A program made the position numbers and the translations under genes. A stretch of DNA of 64,000 nucleotides from Phymatolithon calcareum (lineage: Eukaryota; Rhodophyta; Florideophyceae; Hapalidiales), in assembly GCA_977006965.1 (NCBI GenBank), contig OZ345379.1, positions 558,001 to 622,000 of the forward strand, read 5' to 3'. A model generated the notes under the pieces. That model did no database searches, had not been told where the DNA came from, and saw only the letters and a program-made list of their open reading frames with translations. Of the stretch, positions 42,172 to 53,200 are shown piece by piece. Every line of letters begins with the position of its first letter. Position 1 is the first letter of the stretch.

Positions 42172-42200
42172 TTTTTTTGAGTTATAGCACTACAAAAGTC

Positions 42201-42536
42201 ATGGAAACGGCTTTTCTGGTCAGAAAGGACCATTTCAATTTGTCTTTAGGGCCATCGAAAGATCCGAAAATGAAAACTGAGAACTATTTTAAAGATCTTT
42301 CCAATGCTGTCGTTCAGTGCAATCTATCTCTAAACAACGGTAAAACTGACGACACGCACTACCTGTTTGTCGGATGGTGCACACCGAAGAGATTGACTGC
42401 AGTTAAGAGTTTTCATTTCCCCGAGGGTGATGTTACTTACTGTACGATAGATCTTTGCTGCTCCACTGCTTTGCTTTGGCACAAGATGCGCAATAAAGAA
42501 CTAGATATACATGACGGTTCCTCATCTACGGAGTGA
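42201..42536 (+). CDS. Hypothetical protein, 111 aa
   Basis: The ORF starts METAFLVRKDHFNLSLGPSK and continues with KTENYFKDLSNAVVQCNLSL, HYLFVGWCTP and TYCTIDLCCSTALLWHKM. Composition is balanced and protein-like, but no family is recognised. It begins 30 bp after a dispersed repeat, so it may belong to a mobile element. Confidence 0.4.
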   Translation: METAFLVRKDHFNLSLGPSKDPKMKTENYFKDLSNAVVQCNLSLNNGKTDDTHYLFVGWCTPKRLTAVKSFHFPEGDVTYCTIDLCCSTALLWHKMRNKELDIHDGSSSTE

Positions 42537-42691
42537 ATCAGCTTGGTGATCTATAGAAGTAATTAAAAAGTAGACTTTCCTTACAGTTGTAGCTCGAAAT
42601 ATTGCTTTCCCTGTCTCCATTCCGTGTGATTATTGAAAGCAAAGGTAGCATGAATCCCAGGTTGAGGAAGGTCAAAAAACAATTAAATTGG

Positions 42692-43668
42692 GGAAATTCG
42701 CTACATGGACCACAAAAGGTGGTAAAATTCGCTAAACCGGCACCCGTAGGAAAAATGACTACCCGTCATGATACAGCGAGTACTCTATAAAAATAAAATC
42801 TTCTAGAAAATGTAAAATTATTTCCTTTGCTACTCAATATGCTTTAGCTCCTCGTCGCAAGTAGTATTTCCGTTATTGCCGGGGGTGATGTCAATTATCA
42901 TGCACTGAGCCGCTTTGTCGATGTAACGCTGTTGTACTGCGGCCAGGCACGAGCGCAGTGCTCCGACTTGTGCCAGGTGGTGGACGTCCGTGCTCTGCTT
43001 CGAAGCCCAAATGCTGTGCGCTTGTGTTGGCTTTAACGCAATACCAAATTATTTGCGGACCATCTCCGTTAGCTGGGCGGCATTTCCGGTGACTCGGCCT
43101 TTTGCGGCGATAAAATCGGTCATCTCGGTCCCAGCGCGAGTATCTCCGAACTGAACTGGCGCAACCTGAGGAGCCACCAACGCAGCTGTGCTCTGAAAAC
43201 GTGGCGATTCTAACGCCGTCGATGCTCGGCAGCTCACGGACGTTCACAAGGAAGGCACAAGCTTTGCGCTAGCTACAGATGAGCACCAAGCGCTTCTTTT
43301 TTTGATTTTCCAGGAGATGTTCCTTGCCAATAGACGTGTTGAGGGCGATTACGAGATTGGCAACGTCGTCAAAGTTTGCTCCATGGTAGTCGCACACCCT
43401 TAGCACGAGCTACTTCTTCTCCGTAACCTCAGACAGTTCGAAGGAGAGCGTCGCTAGTTAGCTGAACCATCGAATACGACCATGTGCAGAGTGTCTAGCT
43501 TAGTGAAAGCATCTGTCTAGGTTTTAATGGCCTCATTATTGCTCATGTACTGGCATCGTCGTTTTGTCTCTAGGGTTAGCTTGCTCATACCATAATGAGT
43601 AGTAGTTTTCGCAAGGGGTGCCCATTTAGCGAATTCTGCTACCTTTTTCGGTCCATGTAGCGAATTTC
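42692..43668. mobile_element. About 1-kb element with ~53-bp inverted ends
   Basis: The left end, 42692-42745 (GGAAATTCGCTACATGGACC, then AAAAGG, AATTCGCTAAA and GGCACCC), and the complement of 43616-43668 match at roughly 85-90%. The interior has open frames on the minus strand (such as 42891-43247) without a known domain. A third, solitary end lies at 29391-29448. No clear target duplication was found. Confidence 0.55.
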
Positions 43669-44204
43669 CTCATTTCTAAATAGTAAACTTTCCATTGTCT
43701 AGCCATAGATAGCTTTTTAGAAGTTTAGCTTGACGGGCCGGGAAGATTCACCTTCGTAACCACCCTTACAGTCACCCTCGTCACCTATTTCGAAATCAGG
43801 ATCTACCCCAGAATGTGGATGGACAGTTTGCCAGCAACGTTTCAGAGCAGTCTCTTCTTGAGATGAAAGCAGCTCTAAATTTCGCTCTTGCGTTGCACCC
43901 AGCGTTGAAAGGCAACTCATTTGCTACTGTGCGTAGCATAAGAACACGCTTTACTGCTATCTACCACTCAAAATGGAGCTCGTCTGACCATAACTCCACG
44001 TGTAGCTTCCGCCCCAATAGGTCTTTAAAAGGAAGTATTAGAGCCCCAGAGGAAAACTAGTCTACCACTGATCAATTAATTTCTAGACTTTTAAGCGCAC
44101 CTGGAATATAGCTGCTCCTCCCTGCTGTAACTGACGTATCATAAGTGTTTTAGTAATTTCCTGGACAATTTTTATTTGAAAATCTACTTCTGCGCGCAAT
44201 GTTT

Positions 44205-44375
44205 ATCAGGGGTCAAAAAATTGCCTGCTTGGACGACACCACTGGACCTTCGGGTCAAGCCGAACACACACTGAAAAATTGTAGCAATATGACTGGACCA
44301 AACCAATCGGTCAAATCTTAAAAAAATCTCCGAATCTCTGAGACTTATGATTCTCTCAAATCCAAAATGTATAAT
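44205..44375 (-). repeat. Dispersed repeat, copy 2 (inverted copy of 35030-35200)
   Basis: It reads on the minus strand as GGTTTGGTCCAGTCATATTG followed by CTACAATTTTTCAGTG and CCGAAGGTCCAGTGGTG, matching the copy near 35.1 kb. Confidence 0.6.
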
Positions 44376-44559
44376 TTCGTTAATTTTATGAGACAAGTAT
44401 GAACTCAAACAGGTGATAAGCGGGACGTGTTATCTCTATTCCTTGACTGATTGGACGAGCCAACGCTCCTCCCCCTTTCAATCGGTCCATAAGCGCAGGC
44501 TTTGGTCGAAAATTTTACCATTTTTTAGGTTCCGATCATGCGCTGTTCGCGGCCGAGCA

Positions 44560-44802
44560 GATCTACTCGCTACGGATTCTTGCTGCACACCGACGAAGGG
44601 CAAGTCTTGGCACCACTGTTGCGCCACTTCCAAACTGACCAGGAGACCAGTCCCTTGCTTGAGCTATGTGTTCCTTTACTGTTATAACCGACATCGACGG
44701 TAACAAATTCAGGATAAAAGAAGACTGCTATCAACCAACTTGGCCGACGAGCAAAACGAACCCGGACAGGGACAGCGACGACGAAGACGGCGACGACTAA
44801 GA
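44560..44802 (+). pseudogene. C-terminal gene fragment with acidic tail, one frameshift
   Basis: Two adjacent frames read as one protein end: GFLLHTDEGQVLAPLLRHFQ ... SPLLEL in one frame, then FTVITDIDGNKFRIKEDCYQ and DRDSDDEDGDD plus stop in the other. The switch lies near 44665. The family is not recognised. Confidence 0.35.
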
Positions 44803-45074
44803 GGAACAACAATAACGCCAGCCGTTAACGCTACCGAAAGAAAGAATAAGAATTCGCCGGAACCGTGAAGAGCGATGCACAACGATTTGTGTTCTCTAAC
44901 ATCTGCGCCACGACCCAAACTACGAAAAACTCAATTGATTCGTCGGGATCCAAGCGGGAAATGTTCCGCGACCATCTGTTCAAACACTACCACCTTGTTT
45001 GGCTGTGAACAACAGGAGTTTCTCCAAACCTTAAGGCGGGCTTCAGCATCACCTTTGACGCTTCTCGTGCTCGC

Positions 45075-45803
45075 TTACGCCTTATTTGACCACAAAAGTA
45101 TTGCGATGTGATGAAGGCCGGTGCAATTCAGACAAGCGTCGGCACGCGGCATAATTCGCGCTCCCGTCTGATCTGCGTAAATATTAAGAGCACCGGGGTG
45201 GAAGAAGGCAATGATACTCCTGAAAGTCCTGCCCGCCAGAAAACGATTGCGCAACAGCCCCTGTGTCGAATACGGAAGAACTGGGAGTCGAATGAGGGGG
45301 AAGGTCTGCTTCACGCCATCATCGAAGGTCTCAATAATTTCCTTCACCCCACTTTCTTCGTTTGAACTGTCGACGACAGCCGCTCGTAGACCTCTGTCTG
45401 CATCTGGAGACCAGGAGGGAAGAATTGCGTTCTTATTCTTCGCCGTCGCTCGAGAGAAAGTCGTGAATGTTTCTGTATCCGTAATACAACCTGCGAGTCC
45501 TTCTAATAAAGGCCGAGAGCTCAGTCCGCAATCTCCCATATTTTGGGACGACGGAAATAGCACTTGCCGAGGTTTGGAGGGTATCGGAACGGGGTACTTC
45601 TGGACTTGTCGCACTGTCCGCCCAAACGCGGCGGGTATTAATGTTGTTGTAATGGGCGCAGTATCCGATGCTACAGATAAATGCCGAGGAAGAGTGAAGC
45701 GTGGGGCATTTGGCGTGGAAGGATTTGGCGTGGAAGGATCACGCAGACCACAATATACGGCTGTAAAAAGGGTGGCTGGAGTGGAAATTGATCCGACGCC
45801 CAA
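45075..45803 (-). pseudogene. Unassigned coding-like ORF without a start codon
   Basis: The minus-strand frame is open for 242 codons right after a TAA but lacks an ATG until codon 89, so it is an exon or a gene fragment. The translated part contains SWSPDADRGLRAAVVDSSNE, EIIETFDDGVKQTFPLIRLP and a final ADACLNCTGLHHIAI, a possible zinc-knuckle-like end. A long plus-strand frame (45211-46086) overlaps it; its Ser/His-rich C-terminus looks less protein-like. Neither is proven. Confidence 0.3.
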
Positions 45804-46743
45804 ACATTACCTGCAATCCCTTCGCAGAAAAAGGTCGGCTTCTGTTCCCTCACCTGTCGGCCATTTCTTGGCGAACGATCGTCACCCTTACACAAATCTT
45901 CACAATACGTACAAGAATCCACTGGAGCGCAAATTGCATTCGTCCCATTATTACCGACCCGCTGAGGTCAATTTTCATTACCATTGCAGCATCCACACAG
46001 CTTCGCACTCATGGCATTTTCATCCCCATTCAAACGCATGTCTTCCGACTTTTCACCTTCACAGTGCTCAACAGAAGCCCCAGTAATTGAGTTTAGCCCT
46101 TTATCTCCACAATAGGTCCGATTTGCGATTTTTCGATCCATCGTGCAGTTCCAAAAACTTCCGCCGCTCCGTTCCTGAAACCACATCGAAACAAAAGAAC
46201 CACAAACGGCAGTGCTAAACCAAAATATTGGGGAGTTAGATAATAATGCTGCGCTTCTTTTCCTATAGTACAGAACACTTGACTTACCGGTAACGAGCTG
46301 GCCCAATTCGATGTGCAGGATCAATCCGCAAGGTCAACTGTTCGTGACTGTTCCGATCCTTCTTCCTTGCCCAGAATCAAGGCATGATTTGCACCACAGT
46401 GACACCTGTCCTTTCTGATACAGTATGACACATTTTATCGTAAATATGACAAATCGTGTCATCGACCCCCCCGTTTTTCGTTGCAAGGTTCCAGTCTGGT
46501 TACGCATCCCGCAACGGACACTTCCATCGATCCTTTGTATCATATTCTGGAAGGTGCAGGAACGGACATAATAGGGATTGGGGGAAGGAATAAAATTCAG
46601 GAACATGCTCGCAAAAGCCGCTCAAATTTGCAAGATAAGCTTCGACAGAGTAGATCAGCGCTGAGGTGAGGGATCATTGAGGAACAAAGTAAGCAAGAAC
46701 CAAGGTTGGTCTTTCAACGCAAATAATCAAGTATCAACGCAAT

Positions 46744-47064
46744 GCAAGTATCAGTAATCCACTTGTGGTATAGTGGTAAAACTGCCTCCGCGCACCTGTG
46801 CGCATATTTCTGTATGATACAGGCAGGAATGTTCAGGTCGCCGGTTCAAGTCCTGTCACAATCAAGAATTGAATTTACGTTCCGCAAAGGACACACGGAT
46901 GTCGCCGTGGAGTGGTGTGTGGAGCAGTACTAGCGCGAAGCAGATACGCGAGTACCAGGAATGGATCCATGTCAGGAGCATTTAGAGGACCTCTAGATGT
47001 TGAATAATGTACACTTTGTGTAATTCGAATAACCAGCAATAAACAAACAAACAAGTATCAGTAA
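46744..47064 (+). mobile_element. tRNA-derived SINE with 13-bp target-site duplication
   Basis: The element body is 46757-47051 (295 bp). Pol III promoter boxes are TGGTATAGTGG (46765-46775) and GGTTCAAGTCC (46843-46853). An inverted CTGCCT/AGGCAG with inner hairpins lies between them. The 3' end is a tail of AAAC units (AATAAACAAACAAACAA). CAAGTATCAGTAA occurs immediately before (46744-46756) and after (47052-47064), a perfect duplication indicating recent retroposition. It needs a partner LINE in trans; none was recognised in this window. Confidence 0.85.
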
Positions 47065-48017
47065 GGATGAATCAAAGACGTAAGACCAAGAGCCAATAAG
47101 GAAAAGAATCAACGATAAAGTAGATAAGTAAGAAAGGTGCCGAATTGCCTTCAATTTGGACACATGATACCTTCTAAATGAAATCCACCTAATTACGACA
47201 TAATAGGGATGTATGCTTACACTGCGGGGTAAGAGCTTCTAATTTTTTCAAATTTCATGCACCTTTATTGCTCAATTTAGACTACCTCAAAGTCGGAAAT
47301 TGCGTTGTCTACAGCCGCGGGCTCCTTCAGAATGGCATATAAAACCCGGGCAGTACTGTGCGCCCGTGCGAAAGAATCCGGTTCAGGGCGCGACTCAACA
47401 GGGAAATGAAGTCGAATGCTGGAGTTGGATATGGCTGCAGACTCCAACACCTTTTTTCGCAAAACCGATTGAGGGGAAATTGTGTTTTCCGACGTTCAAT
47501 TTGTCCAAGTGAATCAAATTAACGTTAGCTGCGCAGGTTAGATCTCCCACTAGTATTTACTCGATGTTATTATAGATTGGAGGATAAATTATGGAGAGTG
47601 CAACACTTTGCGTTTCCAGCCAAACTGGACGACAATTGCGTTTCTATTTGTCCCTGCTGTGATTTTAAAATCTCTCAGAGCATTGAATTATCATCGTATG
47701 ATAATCAATGATATCACTTAATTCAAAACCGAAGGTTCCGTAACTTTTGCACCATTCAAAACTTGAAAACATAGACATGATGCATGTATCATGTGACTAT
47801 TCTTTGGTTTAAGGCCACGAACTGTACGTTTAGTTATCACAAATATAAGATAGCGTTATTTAATGAAAATACTGTCAGCTAGGAATAACGGCAAAACATC
47901 TGCTGGGGTCTACTCAAAGTGAGAGAAACAGCGACGTAGAAATGGAAAAAACGCTGGTATCGCAATGCACGTACTTTTTTACCATTGAATATTTCATGTA
48001 CGAACATGACCTCAATA
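47065..48017. other. Gene-free stretch
   Basis: AT-rich sequence of nearly 1 kb with no ORF above about 70 codons that looks coding and no recognised repeat. Confidence 0.4.
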
Positions 48018-48530
48018 CAGTCAATCCCCGATAACTGGATCTCCGAATTTAGAATATTCTCGATTTTCAGAATACAGGAGTCTGTGAAGTATATGGTATC
48101 GGCCTAAATTTATTGAAATTTTAAGGATGTCGGAATATTCGATCTCAGAATACCTAAACGCTAGAGCCACAGTGCATGCATTAAATTTTCTAAAAATTTT
48201 GATTCATACCGCGGTGCATATTACGCACTACTGTAAAGTAGTGGTACTGTATCTACCGGTGTTGAACACCGGTCTTTGGCAAATGGCGACCATCTCCCTC
48301 AACTCGGTTAGCCATGACGGCAAAAAGTTCAGTACCGCGTCTGGTGCATAGCTGTGAGCTCCTAATATGCCACCGGTTTGGGTCGAAGAGGAGCACTGTT
48401 AGTACAGTACTGCACAACTGAAATACACGTGTGAAACAAGAGCTTTGAGGAAAACTCAATTTCAGAATATTCCCGATATCTGTATATCGAAGGCCTTCAC
48501 AATGGACATCCAGTAATCGAGGATTGACTA
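48018..48530. mobile_element. Pogo/Tc1-like MITE, TA duplication (copy 2)
   Basis: The 513-bp element has ends CAGTCAATCCCCGATAACTG and the complement of ATCCAGTAATCGAGGATTGA. TA flanks it at 48016-48017 and 48531-48532. The sub-terminal repeats (GAATATTCTCGATTTTCAGA and its inverted form) extend the inverted region. No coding capacity was seen. Confidence 0.8.
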
Positions 48531-48532
48531 TA

Positions 48533-50266
48533 GAAATAATCGATATTATTGAACAGTTCATATTATAAATAAAAACAGCAACACCTGTTTAACTCTTGTC
48601 TACCTTTCTGGTCTCCGTTCTAGAGAACGCCAATTTTTTTAGAAGTCATGAGAAAGTATTGAGTGTTACACATCTAACACGGCTCCTCTTCGTAACGTAA
48701 AAATGCACAACTGGAATATTTCAATTTTTCTAGCAAATTGGAGTCATAAGTACCTGAAAATTAATCTTTAATCAAATTTTTTATTTTTTCGAAATGTTTT
48801 GATACAATATCAATTCTATACCAAAAATGAAAGATATGAATGAAAACTCGATCGACTTCGAAGTCCTCGCGGAGTCGGTAATCTGTATTACACGAACTCG
48901 TATCAGGAAAGGCATCAATATGCAGAGCTCTCCAATGTCTGCGTTGTTTGCAGATCTGAGATCGGCAATATGGGCGGGACGCCCTTGGAGGAACAGATGC
49001 AGCGCTTATGTTTGCCGGCGATGTCTGGTCATGTTTGGGATCACAACAGAGTCAACATGAGTGGAAAGAGCTGACTTTAAAGTAATCTTGGATTTAAAAA
49101 GGGCACCGACGTCAATTTCAGTAGTAAAGGACCGGTCAGAGACAAAATTCTGTGAAAAGTGGAACCCAACGGGTCTCTTGGAAATTGTTAGGTTTCGTCC
49201 CAGGTCAGATCCGTTTAGCGAACGGAAATGTAAGATCAAAACGTTGGTACCAGGGTATGTATCGATCTCAACGGACCTGAGAGATGGACTGGTTGCTAGT
49301 TGCATCATAACTACACCCATGTTTGGTTGTTATTTTACCAAGTGTGGTAAAATACGAGGTTACCAAATTCCCCATTTTTTTAAAGAAACCTTTTTCGTTG
49401 GGGATTAATTTTAGAGGAAATAACAAAAATGACCACGTAGTTTGCTGTATTTACTAAAGTAACCACGAGACACCTCTGGTATTAAAATAGGGATAATTTC
49501 TGACAACACTCCGCCCATGGTCCGTTCTCACCTTGTGCCAATTTGCAGTAATATTAGTGACCGCAATGGCATTTTGCCCGAAATAACGTTACTTCTCGGT
49601 TTTCCTATCGTCTAGGAAATTGTTTCGCTCCGAAAAGCATCTCAAAAGATCTTTTCGTATACTGCAAACTTTCCCGTCAGTTTTCGATAATGGCACATAC
49701 ACCTCAACTTTTTCTCGGCGCTGTCTACACGTCTAAACCTATCCTTAAGTTAGCTTTGTGCATGCATGCTACGCTGAATGGATACATGATAGCTTCGCCA
49801 TTTTTCGAAGACAAAATCGTACAGCTATTTGACACTCGGAAATGGGCTCGTCCAACCAAGAGTCTCCACGTGGCTTTCGCGTCCACTAAATAAAGGTTCG
49901 CTACGTGCGGAATATGAAACAAACGAGGGCATAACAAGCGGTCATGTACGAAAGTTGTCAAGCCCCAACGGCCCTCAAAGATTTAATTTCGCAAATAAGT
50001 GAAGTTACTTTCTGACCCGACGAAAATCAGCTGGCCCAGCTGTTGAATGCTGACAAGACAAAACAATGTCATAACACCACGGGTGTCTCGTAGTCATTTT
50101 GTAAATATGGCAAACTAAGAGGTCATTTTAGTAGTTTCCTCTTACTTTTATGGCACACTAAAACCTAGAAAAGTATTTTCAACATTGATAGTACCATAGT
50201 GGCCATACCTGTTACTCAATGGATACAATATGATGAACCCAGACCCCTCCCCCCGCTGATATTCAT
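48533..50266. other. Gene-free repeat-rich stretch
   Basis: Two short open frames (48827-49408 in pieces, and 49690-49893, + strand, starting MAHTPQLFLGAVYTSKPILK) look mildly coding but have no recognisable family. They are probably remnants. Confidence 0.3.
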
Positions 50267-53200
50267 ATGCGCGATGCTGTGATAAGATACCTGTATGATT
50301 CATTGAGAGACAAGAAAGTCAGGGACACTAATATGACAGAACATTTCAATCTTCTGTTTGAGTTTTTGAAAACATACGCACTCGGTCTGTTGAAGTTGCT
50401 CTTGGGAAAAGGAGAACAAATATCTTATCCATCATACAGCGACATGGAAGACGAAATTCACTCTCTACTTTGTAAATTCCTGGTCCTACTGCTGTCCCAA
50501 CAGCATCTCTAAGATGAGCATGCTCGATCATTAACGATCAGTGCACCTATATTTCCGCAGCAACCGCATGATGTTCAACAACATTTTGAACCATCAAACG
50601 ACCAAACCCCACACAGTGAACGGCAATTCAACGGGGAGCGAAGAGAACCTTCTTTAAGTACTTCGAATGATTTTGAGCTATATCTCTTCCAGAGGGTGGC
50701 TCAAAATTTACATCATGGCCAAGGAATAGGAATTTACAAAACGCTAAAGAAGCAAACGGCATACTCTCAGTTTCCAGACCCTGTTCCCACTGTTGTATCT
50801 CTCAATCCTCCTCCGGGCGGTCAGAGCCTCAATATCGCTCGTTTTCAGCTTCAAATATTCAAGTGGGTGCTCCGACTTCGCAACAACGTTTTGGCCAACC
50901 ATCAAACGAACTTTTTTCCTATGCGAGATCTTAAACCAGCTCGCGAGTCACTCCGTTACCGATATGGCGTCCATTCAGAGGAAAACCTGGAGATATGACT
51001 AATTTTGATTTTGTAGACGCGAGAGAACACGAGCTGCATTCACGTTAATAGTTCATCTAAAGCTGAGCATTTTCAACGCTCATATACTTTCATTCAAACT
51101 GATTTCTATTGGACAGGTGATCTTCCCAACCCGGTCAACCTTCAACTTATAAAACCTGATGCAGGAAAAATAAGTTGGAAGCTTAAATTCGATTGATTAT
51201 TTTGATATGATGAGGATTATGTAAGTTGTAAAATACTACAGTATTCCTCGAAGAGGAGAAAAACATAAGTTGGATTTTCTAAAGAAGTTGAGAAAGGTAA
51301 GAAGAAAAAATAAGTTTTTTCTCACTTAATTTTTGTTCAGACGTAAGAACATATAAGTTAGTTTTTCTCTAATATTTTGAAGAAGTGAACAGAAAACAAC
51401 AACTGCCTGGGCGTGGACCGCTTTATCATCGTTTCGGTTAGTAGTAGTCCAGTGAAAGAGTCATTTTTGTACTTTGTGTGGGAGCTTCCATTGTCGACCA
51501 GCTTGTACTTCTCAAAAACGGCATGTTTTCTTGCGTCGACAAAAACAAGTTGTATGTGTACCGTAAGCCGGGATGAAAAATTTGTAAAACGTACTCGTAC
51601 CTGGCCCTCGTGGGTGCGTACAATAGTCTCTCGGGCTCCGCCGTCGGGTCCTATTGTACCCACTCGGGCCTGGTACTCTTATGTTTTACTTTCACTTGTT
51701 ATCCCGGCTTACGCTACACATCTCCTTAATAACTTTGCTCGTGTATCGCGATATGGAGGAAGAAAATCAGACCTACACAGTCTCGCTAGACATCAAGCGG
51801 TGTATTACGCGCAGGCCTATTTATGTGAACTTAACGCCGAAGAAGCTCTAGAATATTTGATGAATAGGATTGAGACCCATTCTCTTGCTGGTCGCTTCTT
51901 CTCCAAGTCAGTATTCAAACAGGTATCGACAGAAGAGCAAGATTTTCAAAAGCTATTCACTTGGTCCTATAGCACTTCCAACATGGCTGCGAATCTCAGA
52001 GAATGGCGAAATCGAAAAATACCAAGCATGAAGTAGTTAGACGCTATGAAAAAGCTGTACGAGAAAGCGCTTGTGATGTAGGATCAACTGCATAACGTCG
52101 AACAATATCCTGCTCTTCTCTGGAAGTCATTGAATCGGCTATTAGCTCCCAGTTGGTCTTTTTATTCGTGAACCGTGCCAAATCAAGCACAACCCCTGAG
52201 GAGTTCTTTACCGAGTGCCTTTCGGCCATTGACAAACAAGTGATATAAGATTCACGACCGGCTAGTTCTGTCTACATAGATTTAGTCAAATAAATCGCAG
52301 ATAGCCATTCATCTCCAATAAGTTCGCTAAGCAAAACGGTTTTCGGAATGGAGTTCGGATGCTATGTCGTGCTTGCAAATCTGATTCAAATCTGAATCGA
52401 GACTGCCCCAAGATACGCAAAGAAACTCTCGTCAATATTGTATTTGAACGGGATCCCGATGCAGAAATCTCATCGCTATCCGTAAACCAGATAATAGATC
52501 TTGTACAATACTTTTCCTAAAATGCATGGATAAGCATATCGACGGAGATTATGGTTGTTGACATAGACACCAATGCATCCACTGCAGCACAGGAAGTCAA
52601 AACTTAATAAGAACTGGATATCTCTCAAACTATGTAAACCAGACTTGTATCTTTGGCAGATCAACATGAGATTATTTCTCAAAATCAGACAAGCGCTGCA
52701 GTGTTGTCTGCTTTTGAACACCATAAACGAAAGAAGATCTAAAAACTTATATTTTCTAGCACTCAGTCATTACCGAACCTGAACAAAGCAATTTATACAG
52801 GAGGTTTTCAAGAAATGAGTAACAAGTCTGAAGAATTCTAAGGAATAATGATCGACAATGGTGGATCCAAATCTCCAACTGGGATTCCTTCTCGCATAAG
52901 ATACTGCGTTCGTGCATCAACGAGATCTTCTTAACACGCAAGCAGTCGTGCTTTAAAATTCATGGGCCACGACGTCGTACCAGCTCTTGGAACTGCTTCA
53001 ATTCGTATTCCTATCGGATCTGATGTAGACTAACCTTTGATGTAAGCGTTATAGATTACAATGTATGGCCATTGTTTGGGCTTCAGTATCACAGAGAGCT
53101 CAAATGCAGCTCAAATGAGGACGGCAACACATTTACTCACCATCAGTCTGGAACTTTCATACCTGTCAGTTTTATAGAAGGGGTCAAAGGATCGGGTGGG

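Noticed and set aside
45211-46086. A 291-codon plus-strand ORF
   Set aside because: It overlaps a more protein-like minus-strand frame, and its C-terminal third is an odd His/Ser-rich sequence without domain features.
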